Shown: positions 43,048-51,133 of the stretch, piece by piece | Position numbering within the stretch: the stretch's first letter is position 1 | How the letters are laid out: each line of letters opens with the position of its first letter | DNA from: SG8-41 sp035456985 | GTDB lineage: Bacteria > Pseudomonadota > Gammaproteobacteria > Burkholderiales > SG8-41 | Assembly: GCA_035456985.1 (NCBI GenBank) | Contig: DATICE010000162.1 | Coordinates: 62,001 to 126,000 of the forward strand | DNA: 64,000 nt | Direction of reading: 5' to 3' | The notes under the pieces: generated by a model | Seen by the model: only the letters and a program-made list of their open reading frames with translations | Database searches by the model: none | What the model was told of the DNA's origin: nothing | Program-made: the position numbers and the translations under genes

Positions 43048-43203
43048 TCACTTGATCTTTGTCTCTTTATAGATCACGTGCTTGCGCGCCACCGGATCGT
43101 ACTTCTTGATCTCCATCTTGTCCGGGGTGGTGCGCTTGTTCTTGGTCGTGGTGTAGAAGTGGCCGGTGCCGGCACTGGATTCAAGCTTGATCTTCTCGCG
43201 CAT
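43048..43203 (-). CDS. rpmG: Large ribosomal subunit protein bL33
   Basis: A 51-residue protein (MREKIKLESSAGTGHFYTTT ... KKYDPVARKHVIYKETKIK). The length and sequence match bL33 of the cysteine-free type, consistent with a zinc-independent C- form. It is 10 nt downstream of rpmB on the same strand. Confidence 0.96.
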   Translation of the reverse strand: MREKIKLESSAGTGHFYTTTKNKRTTPDKMEIKKYDPVARKHVIYKETKIK

Positions 43204-43213
43204 GGCGGGCTCC

Positions 43214-43450
43214 TCAGATTTCCTCGCCGCGCGCGCGCATCTCGGCGAGCACGGTCTCGATTCCCTTGCGGTCGATGGTGCGCAGCCCCGCCTGGGACAC
43301 GCGCAAGCTTACCCAGCGGTTCTCGGCTTCGACCCAGAAGCGGCGATATTGCAGGTTCGGCAGAAAGCGCCGCCGCGTCTTGTTGTTGGCGTGGGACACG
43401 TTGTGCCCCAGCATCGGCTTCTTGCCGGTGACCTGGCAAATGCGTGACAT
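43214..43450 (-). CDS. rpmB: Large ribosomal subunit protein bL28
   Basis: A 78-residue bL28: MSRICQVTGKKPMLGHNVSH, then NNKTRRRFLPNLQ and WVSLRVSQAGLRTIDRKG. The ATG at 43448-43450 gives the standard length. It is the first gene of the rpmB-rpmG operon, with a promoter at 43482-43510. Confidence 0.97.
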   Translation of the reverse strand: MSRICQVTGKKPMLGHNVSHANNKTRRRFLPNLQYRRFWVEAENRWVSLRVSQAGLRTIDRKGIETVLAEMRARGEEI

Positions 43451-43481
43451 GGAACGGCTCCGGGGATCTCGAAAGGCGCGG

Positions 43482-43510
43482 ATTCTACAGGTTTTTCCCC
43501 GCTGGCTCAA
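43482..43510 (-). promoter_or_regulatory. Promoter of rpmB-rpmG
   Basis: On the minus strand TTGAGC (43510-43505) and TAGAAT (43487-43482) are separated by 17 nt. Transcription would start near 43475, 25 nt upstream of the rpmB ATG. Confidence 0.6.
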
Positions 43511-43623
43511 GAAGTTTCCAGCCGCCAGAACGCCAAGACGAAGATCATCGCCCGGTACTCTCGGAGTCCGGGTGGCTGATCCACGACATGCAGTGGCCGG
43601 CGCACCGCATCGCAACTGCGGAT

Positions 43624-44076
43624 TTACCTCACCACCAGCACTGGAATCCTGCTGTGCGTAAGCACTTTCGCCGTTTCGCTGCCGAGCAGCAAGGCATCGA
43701 GTCCCCTGCGCCCGTGCGAGGCCATCATGATCAGGTCACACTTGCGACTCCCGGCGTTGTTGATGATCTCCTCGTAGGGGTGGTCCCCCACGACGACCAG
43801 GCCGTCGCAATCGACGCCCTCCTTTTTTGCGCGCGTCACCAGTGCGGAAACCATCTTCTGGGCGATCTCCTTGGCTTCCTCTTCGTGCTCCCTTTCGATC
43901 TTGGCGCGCAGCGACTTGGGCGTCGCCCATGGCTGAACGTGCAGGTAAAAGTGGGATATCACGTGGATCGCGGTCACTTTCGCCCCGATGGATTTGGCAA
44001 AGGGAATGCATTCCTTCTCCGCCTTGCGGGACGGCTCGGAGCCGTCAACGGGCAACATGATGTGCTTGTAGTACAT
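43624..44076 (-). CDS. Universal stress protein (UspA family)
   Basis: A 150-residue single-domain Usp: IMLPVDGSEPSRKAEKECIPFA at the N-terminus and the ATP-binding loop MMASHGRRGLDALLLGSETAKVL at the C-terminus, followed by IPVLVVR. It probably binds ATP as a dimer. It is inserted between rpmB/rpmG and radC, which are usually adjacent. Confidence 0.92.
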   Translation of the reverse strand: MYYKHIMLPVDGSEPSRKAEKECIPFAKSIGAKVTAIHVISHFYLHVQPWATPKSLRAKIEREHEEEAKEIAQKMVSALVTRAKKEGVDCDGLVVVGDHPYEEIINNAGSRKCDLIMMASHGRRGLDALLLGSETAKVLTHSRIPVLVVR

Positions 44077-44159
44077 GGCGCATCCTTCCCTGATGTGAGG
44101 TCGCTCAGCACCAGCGTGCGCGCAGAACCGATCGAGCCGCTTGATCTAGGTCAACTCAC

Positions 44160-44834
44160 CTACAACAGACCGCGCTCGGCGAACGACATCGCCGCCCCCG
44201 CGCCGATGACAAAGTGGTCGAGCACTTTGACGTCGACCAGCGCGAGCGCCTGCTTGAGCGCGCCCGTCAGCGCCTCGTCGGAGCGGCTGGGCTCGGCGAT
44301 GCCCGAGGGATGATTGTGCGCAAAAATGAGGGCTGCGGCGTTGTGGTGAAGCGCGCGCTTCACCACCTCGCGCGGGTAGACGCTGGTCTGGGTGAGCGTG
44401 CCGCGGAAGAGTTCCTCCACCGCCAGCACCCGGTTTTGCGCGTCGAGGAACACCCCGACGAAAACCTCGTGCGGCCGGTCCTGAAGCTTGAGCCGAAGGT
44501 AATCGCGCACCGCCTGCGGCGAGCCCAGCGCGGAGCCGCGGTCGAGCTTCTCGCGTAGCGCCCGCCGCGCCATCTCCAGCACTGCCTGCAGCTGTACGTA
44601 TTTCGCCGCGCCGAGCCCGGATACCGCGGTGACCGCATCCGCGCCGGCCGCGAACAGCCCGGAGAGCGACCCGAAGCGCGTCAGCGCCTCGCGCGCGACG
44701 TCGACGGCGCTCTTGCCCCTTACCCCGGTGCGCAAAAAGATCGCGACCAGCTCAGCATCGGACAGAGATTCCGCGCCCCGGTGGAGGAGCTTCTCGCGCG
44801 GCCGGTCGTCGAGTGGCCAATCGGTGATTGCCAT
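44160..44834 (-). CDS. radC: RadC/JAB domain protein
   Basis: A 224-residue RadC: N-terminal HhH region (SGLGAAKYVQLQAVLEMARR) and a JAB/MPN metalloprotease-like domain with Glu in the VFLDAQ region and the metal motif HNHPSGIAEPSRSDE. The biochemical role is unknown despite the name. It stands head to head with coaBC across 158 bp, the classic radC-coaBC-dut order. Confidence 0.94.
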   Translation of the reverse strand: MAITDWPLDDRPREKLLHRGAESLSDAELVAIFLRTGVRGKSAVDVAREALTRFGSLSGLFAAGADAVTAVSGLGAAKYVQLQAVLEMARRALREKLDRGSALGSPQAVRDYLRLKLQDRPHEVFVGVFLDAQNRVLAVEELFRGTLTQTSVYPREVVKRALHHNAAALIFAHNHPSGIAEPSRSDEALTGALKQALALVDVKVLDHFVIGAGAAMSFAERGLL

Positions 44835-44992
44835 GGCGGTATAGCTCGCTGTTCATCACATGCTGCTCGTTCCTGCATAACGCAAGGCGGCCCCCGGCGT
44901 TTACTTGCGGGCGCGAATTTTCGCATTCGCGATTTACGATTCACGGCGTTTGCGGTTACACTCCCGAGCGTAACCTGAAGTAATAGCTCTAG

Positions 44993-46192
44993 ATGGCTGA
45001 AAGTTCTAAGAAATCAGTTGTTCTCGGCATCACCGGCGGTATCGCGGCGTACAAGGCGGCCGAGCTCACGCGCGAGCTTGCGCGCAACGGTATCGAGGTG
45101 CAGGTGGTGATGACCGAGGCCGCCGGCGAGCTGGTCACGCCCGCCACCTTCCAGGCGCTCTCGGGCAAGCCGGTATACACCGACCTGTGGGACGCACGCG
45201 TCGCCGACAACATGGCCCACATCGAGCTCTCGCGCGGCAAGGACGCGATCGTGGTGGCACCAGCAACCGCCGACTTCATCGCCAAGCTCGCGCAGGGCCT
45301 GGCGGACGACCTGCTCTCGACGTTGTGCCTGGCGCGCGAATGCCCCCTGATCGTGGCGCCGGCGATGAATCGCCAGATGTGGGACAACCCGGCGACGCGC
45401 CGCAACATCGAGCGCCTGCTGCGCGACGGCGTGGCGATCCTCGGCCCCGCGAGCGGCGACCAGGCGTGCGGCGAGGTCGGCATGGGGCGCATGCTCGAGG
45501 CGCGCGACATCGCCGAGGCGGTAACGGCTTTCCTCTCCCCGAAGATCCTGAGCGGGGCGCGCGTGCTGATCACAGCCGGCCCGACGTTTGAGACCATCGA
45601 CGCGGTGCGCGGCATCACCAATCGCAGCTCGGGCAAGATGGGCTACGCGGTCGCGCGCGCAGCGCTCGAGGCCGGCGCCCGGGTGACGTTGATCTCCGGG
45701 CCGACCAGTCTCGCCGCACCCGCCGGCGCCCAGCGCGTGGACGTCGTGTCCGCGCGCGACATGTTCCAGGCGGTGAAAAAGCGCGTGGCGGAGGCCGACA
45801 TCTTCGTCAGCGTCGCCGCGGTCTCGGACTATCACGTCGCGAGCCCGCAGCGGCAGAAGATCAAGCGGAGCGCGCGCAGGCTCCGGCTCGACCTCGTGCC
45901 CAACCCGGATATCCTGGCGTGGGTCGCATCGCGGCCGCGGCCGCCGTTCTGCGTCGGCTTCGCGGCGGAAACGGAGAAGCTGCGACAGCATGCCGAAGCC
46001 AAGCGCCGCGCGAAGAAGGTGCCGTTGCTCGCGGCGAACCTCGCGCAGCAGGCGATCGGCGCGGACGACAATGAACTGACCCTGTTCGACGACGCGGGCG
46101 CGCACAAGCTTCCCCGGGCATCGAAGCCGGTCGTGGCGCGGCAGCTCGTCGCGCATATCGCGAAACTCTACAAAGCAAGCAGTAAGCGCTGA
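44993..46192 (+). CDS. coaBC: Bifunctional phosphopantothenoylcysteine decarboxylase/synthetase
   Basis: A 399-residue fusion: an N-terminal CoaC flavoprotein domain (about 1-185; VLGITGGIAAYKAAEL, active-site PAMNRQMWDNPATRRN) and a C-terminal CoaB domain (about 188-399; VLITAGPTFETIDAVRGITNRSSGKMGYA). It converts phosphopantothenate to phosphopantetheine in CoA synthesis. Its stop lies inside a GAGCAGTGAG tract just before dut. Confidence 0.97.
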   Translation: MAESSKKSVVLGITGGIAAYKAAELTRELARNGIEVQVVMTEAAGELVTPATFQALSGKPVYTDLWDARVADNMAHIELSRGKDAIVVAPATADFIAKLAQGLADDLLSTLCLARECPLIVAPAMNRQMWDNPATRRNIERLLRDGVAILGPASGDQACGEVGMGRMLEARDIAEAVTAFLSPKILSGARVLITAGPTFETIDAVRGITNRSSGKMGYAVARAALEAGARVTLISGPTSLAAPAGAQRVDVVSARDMFQAVKKRVAEADIFVSVAAVSDYHVASPQRQKIKRSARRLRLDLVPNPDILAWVASRPRPPFCVGFAAETEKLRQHAEAKRRAKKVPLLAANLAQQAIGADDNELTLFDDAGAHKLPRASKPVVARQLVAHIAKLYKASSKR

Positions 46193-46203
46193 GCAGTGAG
46201 CGG
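46176..46203 (+). repeat. Stop-anchored GAGCAGTGAG tract at the coaBC 3' end
   Basis: The coaBC stop TGA (46190-46192) sits in AGTAAGCGCTGAGCAGTGAG, so TAA and TGA occur in all three plus-strand frames. It is very similar to the tract at the 3' end of the chelatase-like gene (47077-47098). Confidence 0.5.
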
Positions 46204-46252
46204 AACAAGACCGTCACCCATGAACCGGTCACCGCAGGCTGCGCGCGCGCCC

Positions 46253-46702
46253 GTGAAAACGATCGACGTCAGGATTCTTGATGAGCGGCTGCGCGGCCAA
46301 CTGCCGGGATACGCGACGCCAGGCTCGGCGGGGCTCGACCTGCGCGCCTGCATCAGCACGCCGCTCGCGCTGGCGCCCGGCCAGACCGAGCTGATCCCGT
46401 CCGGCATTGCCATTCACCTCGCCGATCCCGGCCTGGCGGCGGTAATCCTGCCCCGCTCGGGCCTCGGTCACAAGCACGGCATCGTGCTCGGAAATCTGGT
46501 CGGCCTGATTGACTCCGATTATCAGGGCCAGATCTTCGTGTCCACCTGGAACCGCGGGGGCGCCCCGTTCACGATCAATCCCATGGAGCGCCTGGCCCAG
46601 CTGGTGGTGGTGCCGGTGGTCCAGGTCGGCTTCAACGTGGTGGAGGACTTCGACACGAGCCGCCGCGGCGCGGGCGGCTTCGGGAGCACGGGCAAACGAT
46701 GA
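46253..46702 (+). CDS. dut: Deoxyuridine 5'-triphosphate nucleotidohydrolase
   Basis: A 149-residue trimeric dUTPase with all five motifs: PGSAGLDLRA, PRSGLGHKHGI, GNLVGLIDSDYQG, ERLAQLVVVPV and RGAGGFGSTG. It removes dUTP and supplies dUMP. The GTG at 46253 (VKTIDVRILD) matches the family N-terminus; an ATG at 46220 would add 11 atypical residues. The TGA overlaps the following ATG. Confidence 0.94.
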   Translation: MKTIDVRILDERLRGQLPGYATPGSAGLDLRACISTPLALAPGQTELIPSGIAIHLADPGLAAVILPRSGLGHKHGIVLGNLVGLIDSDYQGQIFVSTWNRGGAPFTINPMERLAQLVVVPVVQVGFNVVEDFDTSRRGAGGFGSTGKR

Positions 46703-47094
46703 CGAAATCGGCGCTCGTCCTTTTCGCGCATGGCGCGCGCGACGCGCAATGGAGCGAGCCATTCCGGGCAATCCGGCAGGCGGTTGCGACGCGCCGCCCC
46801 GATCTCACCGTAGATCTCGCGTTCCTCGAGCTGATGCAGCCGGCGCTGGGCGACTGCGTGGCGCGCCTGGTCAAGGATGGCCACACCCGGATCACCGTCG
46901 CTCCGCTGTTCCTGGCGCAGGGCGGACATCTGAAGAAGGACCTGCCGCGACTGTTGAAAGACCTGAGCACGCGGCACGCGGCGGCGGAGATCACAGTGCT
47001 GCCGCCGATCGGCGAGGTGACCGAACTGCTGAACGCCATCTCGGAGTGGCTGGTAAGCAGCGCGCCGCGCCAGACAGCAAGTGGTGAGCAGTGA
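46699..47094 (+). CDS. CbiX/SirB-like sirohydrochlorin chelatase family protein
   Basis: A 131-residue single-domain class II chelatase with two metal-binding histidines, in LFAHGARD (about residue 10) and LAQGGHLKKDLP (about residue 75). It may insert Fe, Co or Ni into a sirohydrochlorin or have a related role. Its ATG overlaps the dut stop (ATGA), so both are translated together. No other tetrapyrrole gene lies nearby. Confidence 0.88.
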   Translation: MTKSALVLFAHGARDAQWSEPFRAIRQAVATRRPDLTVDLAFLELMQPALGDCVARLVKDGHTRITVAPLFLAQGGHLKKDLPRLLKDLSTRHAAAEITVLPPIGEVTELLNAISEWLVSSAPRQTASGEQ

Positions 47095-47098
47095 GCAG
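47077..47098 (+). repeat. Stop-anchored GGTGAGCAGTGAGCAG tract
   Basis: The stop of the chelatase-like gene (47092-47094) lies inside this tract, which holds three TGA triplets. It is near identical in pattern to 46176-46203, only 0.9 kb away. Confidence 0.5.
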
Positions 47099-47104
47099 AA
47101 AACT

Positions 47105-47563
47105 ATGAGGCGCGGGTTCGTGGCCCGCGCCCCGCAGGTCCTGGCGGGGCTGGCGCTCGCGCTGAGCGCGTGCGCCGCCAGTTCCGGGATGCCGGAAATC
47201 CCGCTCGTCGTGAACGGCCACCGGCTGACGGCCGAGGTCGCGGCCACCGACGGGACCCGCTCGCAAGGCCTCATGCACCGCAGAATCCTGCCGGAGAACC
47301 GCGGCATGCTGTTCGTTTTCCGCGAAACTGCGCGGCACGCGATGTGGATGATGAACACCTACATTCCGCTGTCGGTGGCGTTCCTCGACGAGCGCGGCGT
47401 GATCATCAACATCGAGGATATGAAGCCGCACACACAGGACACGCACCCAGCGGCGAAACCTGCGCGCTATGCGCTGGAAATGAACCAGGGCTGGTTCGCG
47501 AAGCGCGGCATCAAGCCGGGCGCCAGGATCGAGGGGCTGGAGCGCGCGCCGCCGGCACGATAA
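47105..47563 (+). CDS. DUF192 family lipoprotein
   Basis: A 152-residue DUF192 protein. A lipoprotein signal (LALALSACAASS; Cys near residue 23) precedes the small beta-fold with SQGLMHRRILPENRGMLFVF and MWMMNTYIPLSVAFLDERGV. The family is found in bacteria and archaea without a firm function. It starts at ATG 47105 just after a repeat tract, and is followed by a strong terminator. Confidence 0.9.
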   Translation: MRRGFVARAPQVLAGLALALSACAASSGMPEIPLVVNGHRLTAEVAATDGTRSQGLMHRRILPENRGMLFVFRETARHAMWMMNTYIPLSVAFLDERGVIINIEDMKPHTQDTHPAAKPARYALEMNQGWFAKRGIKPGARIEGLERAPPAR

Positions 47564-47593
47564 AGCGTGGCGAGTGATAAGACGTCAAAAAGA

Positions 47594-47620
47594 AACGCCC
47601 GGGCAAACCCGGGCGTTTTT
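47594..47620. terminator. Bidirectional rho-independent terminator
   Basis: The stem ACGCCCGGG (47595-47603) pairs with CCCGGGCGT (47608-47616) around CAAA, followed by a T run on the plus strand and preceded by A-rich sequence, so it serves the convergent DUF192 and PuuD-like genes. Confidence 0.9.
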
Positions 47621-47637
47621 GCGTAAGCCGGACCCGA

Positions 47638-48135
47638 TCAGCCGAAGAATATGCCCTGGTGGCCTGCGGCCGCCATGAAGAACAGCATCGGGATCGAAAG
47701 CAGGGTATTGCTGCGAGAGGCAAGGAACGCGACGCGGCGCGCTTTTGCCTTCTCCTCATCGGTCGCCTGCACCATGCCGAGAATCTTCTGCTGGTTGGGC
47801 CAGATCAGCACCCACACGTTGAAGAGCATGATGGTACCGAGCCACGCGCCGATGCCGATTGCATAGAAGGCGTGGTTGAGGAACAGGAACGCATTGAAGA
47901 AATTCTTGCCGAGAAGCAGCGCCCCCGCAAGCCAGGTCACCACCGCCGCCCAGCGGAACCAGAAAAGCGCGCGCGGCGCAACGTGCTTGGTGATGCCCGC
48001 TCCCGTATTGTCTTTGCCGGCGGCCGCCATCGCCGGAACCTGCACGAAATTGAAGTAGTAGAGCAGGCCAATCCACATCACGCCCGCCGCAATGTGGAGC
48101 CAGCGCCCGAGGCCGAGCTGTATGAAGTCCATCAT
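47638..48135 (-). CDS. PuuD-like (urate hydroxylase membrane domain) protein
   Basis: A 165-residue integral membrane protein with four to five helices (LGRWLHIAAGVMWIGLLYYFN, WAAVVTWLAGALLL, AFYAIGIGAWLGTIMLFNVWVLIWP, TLLSIPMLFFMAA). It matches the membrane domain of the PuuD family, whose longer members have a C-terminal cytochrome c and oxidise urate. No cytochrome domain or purine genes are present, so urate oxidation is unproven. It is preceded 9 nt upstream by a 31-residue membrane protein gene. Confidence 0.8.
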   Translation of the reverse strand: MMDFIQLGLGRWLHIAAGVMWIGLLYYFNFVQVPAMAAAGKDNTGAGITKHVAPRALFWFRWAAVVTWLAGALLLGKNFFNAFLFLNHAFYAIGIGAWLGTIMLFNVWVLIWPNQQKILGMVQATDEEKAKARRVAFLASRSNTLLSIPMLFFMAAAGHQGIFFG

Positions 48136-48144
48136 GGCCGCCCC

Positions 48145-48240
48145 CTATTGCAACGCGTACTTCACGACGTTGTACAGAATGAGCGTGAGGACCACGCCCC
48201 AGAACACTGTCCACCCGAGCGAGTCTAGAAAATATTTCAT
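48145..48240 (-). CDS. Small single-TM membrane protein (31 residues)
   Basis: A short reading frame of 31 residues (MKYFLDSLGW ... VVLTLILYNVVKYALQ) with one hydrophobic helix (WTVFWGVVLTLILYNVV). An excellent Shine-Dalgarno (AGGAGGAGGGA) lies 8-10 nt before the ATG, and a promoter sits at 48298-48326. It is the first gene of the transcript that continues into the PuuD-like gene 9 nt later. It may be a stability subunit of that membrane protein, as small subunits are in oxidase complexes. Confidence 0.7.
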   Translation of the reverse strand: MKYFLDSLGWTVFWGVVLTLILYNVVKYALQ

Positions 48241-48297
48241 TGCTGGTCCCTCCTCCTGGAAGTGCGTTGCGCGAAATTGCGAGCGCGCTGGCGGAAC

Positions 48298-48326
48298 ATT
48301 CTAGTACAGTTGGGTGCGGGCGGCAA
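48298..48326 (-). promoter_or_regulatory. Promoter of the small membrane protein/PuuD-like operon
   Basis: On the minus strand TTGCCG (48326-48321) and TAGAAT (48303-48298) are 17 nt apart. Transcription would begin near 48291, giving a leader of about 50 nt. Confidence 0.55.
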
Positions 48327-48558
48327 TTCCACCGGGAATTCAGGCGGCTGTAGTCGAAGCATGCTGCCGGTAAGCGCTGCTGCTTCTGTCCGGCGTCAGC
48401 GCCGGGCAGATTCAGGGCCGGACCGTCACCCTCGTTCTGTTGCGTTGGCGCGACAATGTTGTGTCCGGAAACCGGTAAATTGTGTAAGCTAACCACAGCA
48501 GCAATCCGGAGTGTAGCCGTGCTCCGGCCTGCACTGGAATAGCGAGTTCGGATCGCCC
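48327..48558. other. Intergenic region upstream of the outer-membrane protein gene
   Basis: About 230 bases with no supported gene on either strand. TTGTGTAAGCTAACC lies about 70 nt upstream of the ATG at 48559 and may include a -10, but no clear -35 was identified. Nothing else stands out. Confidence 0.3.
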
Positions 48559-49335
48559 ATGCGTCATCGATTCGGAATCACGCTCACAGCGCTCGCGCTG
48601 ACGGTCGCGGCCGCGCTGCAACCCATTACCTGTGCTGCCCAGGCGCTGCTTTCGTACGAGCGCGGTGGACTGGGGCTCAGACAGCCGACCGGGCCGGGGG
48701 CGAATACCGAGTCCGGCAGCGAGGCGAGACAGCCTTGGCTGGTCCGGCAACCGTCCGATATCACTCTCTTCGGCGGCGCGCGTGAGCTGACACGCGGCGG
48801 CCTGGGCGCGGCGGAGACATATGGCGGCGTGGTGTACACCTTTTCGCGCAGTTGGGGCTCGTCGCTCGAGGCGGCTTATGCCCCGGAATCCCCGCTGGTT
48901 CCGCGCCATTACGCCCTGACGGGAGAGGTGCGCACCGCGCTGAGCGACCGCAAGGCGCTCAGCGTGGGAATCAAGTACCGGATCTACGACGCGGATTTCG
49001 GCGTGCCGGGTGACCCGGCGCCGGTGAACGGCTTGGGGCTTGAGCCTTCCCGCGGGCTGGGGGCAAGCTATGCCGCCGGTTATCAGTTGCAGCTCGGCTA
49101 CCAGCATAGCGCATTCACTTTGTTCGGGCTCGCGCTGGGGCGGGAGATGGAGAGCTACGCAGCGGCATTCGACCCCGCAACGCCCTACCCACGTCAGCTC
49201 TCCTTTACCGGGCAGCACTGGCTTACGCCGAGCTGGGCAGTGAGCTACGACGTGCTGTCGGGGGACCTCGGTATTCCGAACCCGACGCGGCTCCAGGGCA
49301 TGGGACTGCGTCTCGGCGTGCGCTACCGGTTCTGA
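48559..49335 (+). CDS. Putative outer-membrane beta-barrel protein
   Basis: A 258-residue exported protein: signal peptide ending near ITCAAQA, then alternating amphipathic strands rich in Tyr, Gly and Leu (for example YGGVVYTFSRSWGSSLEAAYAP and GLRLGVRYRF). The last residue is Phe, as expected for a BAM-dependent barrel. No specific family is recognised. It stands alone upstream of a Bug gene. Confidence 0.65.
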   Translation: MRHRFGITLTALALTVAAALQPITCAAQALLSYERGGLGLRQPTGPGANTESGSEARQPWLVRQPSDITLFGGARELTRGGLGAAETYGGVVYTFSRSWGSSLEAAYAPESPLVPRHYALTGEVRTALSDRKALSVGIKYRIYDADFGVPGDPAPVNGLGLEPSRGLGASYAAGYQLQLGYQHSAFTLFGLALGREMESYAAAFDPATPYPRQLSFTGQHWLTPSWAVSYDVLSGDLGIPNPTRLQGMGLRLGVRYRF

Positions 49336-49377
49336 GCGCACGGATTTCCACAATCCACGGTAAGGGAGAGCTTGACC

Positions 49378-50355
49378 ATGATTGCTTGCGCGCAGCGTAA
49401 TCTGCTGGCAGCCGTTCTGGCTGCGCTATCGGTCTTCCTGATACCCATCGGTGCCCGCAGTCAGGACTATCCGGTCAAGGTCGTGCGCGTGATCGTGCCG
49501 TTCGCGCCGGGTGGCGGCAGCGACATCACCGCGCGCCAGGTCGCGCAGAAATTCAGCGAGCAGTTCCGGCAGCAGTTCGTGGTGGACAACCGCGGCGGGG
49601 CGAGCGGGCTGATCGGAATGGAGCTGACGGCCAAGGCTCCGCCCGACGGATACACAATCATGGTGATGTCCGGCAGCTTCTCGGCGACGCCGGCGACGCA
49701 CAAGCCGGCGTTCGACCCGATCAGCAACATCCTTCCGGTCGCCGAAGTGGGCTTTACCCCGTTCGTGCTGTCGGTGCACCCGACGCTCCCCGTCAAGAGC
49801 GCCAGGGAGCTGATCGCGCTGGCGAGGGCGCGACCGGGGCAGCTCAACTATGTCACTCCGGGCGTGGGCAGCCTCACGCACCTGGCGACGGAGCTCCTGA
49901 TCAACATGACCAAGATCGACATGGTCGGCGTCGCCTACAAAAGCACCGGCGCGGCGCTTCCCGACCTGTTATCGGGGCAGATACAGCTGATCGTGGGCAG
50001 CCTGCTCCCTACCCTCCCGCATATCCAGTCCGGCAAGCTCCGCCCCTTGGCGGTGACCACCGCAAAGCGCTGGTACTCCCTGCCCAGCGTTCCGCCCCTC
50101 AATGAAACGCTGCCCGGCTACGAGGTCGAACTCTGGTTCGGAGTCATGGTGCCGCGGGGCACACCGCCCGCCGTCATCGACCGCCTCAATGCCGCGGTGA
50201 ACCGGTTTCTGCAGGAGCCCGACATGAAGAAGAACCTCGAGGCGCAGGGCATGGCCCCCTCGGGCGGCACGACGCAGCGGTTCGGCGAGCGCATCCGCAA
50301 GGACTACGAGCGCTGGGTGAAGGTGGTGCGAGAGCAGAACATCAAGCCGGAGTAG
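49378..50355 (+). CDS. Bug family substrate-binding protein
   Basis: A 325-residue periplasmic binding protein. The ATG at 49378 has GGGAGAG about 8 nt upstream; the signal peptide ends near GARS, followed by QDYPVKVVRVIVPFAPGGGSDITAR. It has the usual GQLNYVTPGVGSLTHLATEL block. No transport partner is nearby. The ligand is unknown. Confidence 0.9.
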   Translation: MIACAQRNLLAAVLAALSVFLIPIGARSQDYPVKVVRVIVPFAPGGGSDITARQVAQKFSEQFRQQFVVDNRGGASGLIGMELTAKAPPDGYTIMVMSGSFSATPATHKPAFDPISNILPVAEVGFTPFVLSVHPTLPVKSARELIALARARPGQLNYVTPGVGSLTHLATELLINMTKIDMVGVAYKSTGAALPDLLSGQIQLIVGSLLPTLPHIQSGKLRPLAVTTAKRWYSLPSVPPLNETLPGYEVELWFGVMVPRGTPPAVIDRLNAAVNRFLQEPDMKKNLEAQGMAPSGGTTQRFGERIRKDYERWVKVVREQNIKPE

Positions 50356-50386
50356 CTTCCCGACGAGCGAAAGACCGAAACAACGA

Positions 50387-51043
50387 ATGTCTCTACCGGC
50401 ACGCGCCATGATGTGGAAGGCATTCGCCCTGAGCGCGCTCGTCCTCGCGCTGACTGGCTGTTTCGGCACCCAGGTCTACCCCAACCTGCAGGAGCACCGC
50501 ATTGCGCTGCAGCCGGGCGAACTCGAGGCGTCCGGCATCGCATTCATCACGCCTTCAACCATCACCGGGCAGGAACAGGAAAAGCAAGCCGTCGCGCTCA
50601 CTTTCGCCGATGTGATCAAGCGCGAACGTCCGGGCCTGCGGGTCGTGACGCTCGCCGAGACGCTGGGCGCCGTCAACAAGGCGGGAATGGCCGACGACTA
50701 CAAGCGGATGTACGAGGAGTACCGCGACACCGGCCTGCTCACCCGGGACGTGCTGCAGCGAATTGGTGCGGCAACCGGAATGCGTTACCTCGTTCAACTC
50801 AAGCTGCAGGGCTTCGGGCAGGGGTCAAAGGAGCGTTTCGGAATTCTCGGCCTGCGCATCGTAGAGACCCAGTACGCGTATGTCCGTCTGTTTTTCCAGA
50901 TCTGGGACAGCAGCGATGGCACGATTGCTTGGGAAAGTACGCAAGAGATGCATATTTCAACGGATACGGTGAAGGATAAGCCGGTGATGCAGCGCATCGT
51001 GCTCGAGCGCACTGCCCACGACCTCATTGCGAAACTGCCGTAA
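50387..51043 (+). CDS. Lipoprotein of unknown function
   Basis: A 218-residue protein with a lipobox (LALTGC, Cys near residue 25) and a soluble domain (VKRERPGLRVVTLAETLG; IGAATGMRYLVQLKLQGFG; LFFQIWDSSDGTIAWESTQEM). The pattern of a strand-rich domain measuring Asp-Gly-x-IAW is like other uncharacterised envelope lipoproteins that assemble with curli/LPS-type partners, but the family is not recognised with confidence. Confidence 0.6.
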   Translation: MSLPARAMMWKAFALSALVLALTGCFGTQVYPNLQEHRIALQPGELEASGIAFITPSTITGQEQEKQAVALTFADVIKRERPGLRVVTLAETLGAVNKAGMADDYKRMYEEYRDTGLLTRDVLQRIGAATGMRYLVQLKLQGFGQGSKERFGILGLRIVETQYAYVRLFFQIWDSSDGTIAWESTQEMHISTDTVKDKPVMQRIVLERTAHDLIAKLP

Positions 51044-51073
51044 AGCCGGACGGCTCGCGCCGCCGGTTTACGT

Positions 51074-51115
51074 GCGCGCGTTGGAGCGAACGCCGATCCG
51101 TCGCTCAACGCGCGC
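51074..51115. terminator. Long hairpin between convergent genes
   Basis: A 15-bp stem with one bulged G (arms at 51074-51089 and 51101-51115, GCGCGCGTTG...) and an 11-nt loop lies between the convergent lipoprotein and pcm genes, followed by AATTATTT on the plus strand. It is a likely weak terminator or 3'-end structure. Confidence 0.5.
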
Positions 51116-51133
51116 AATTATTTCTGGTCCCCT

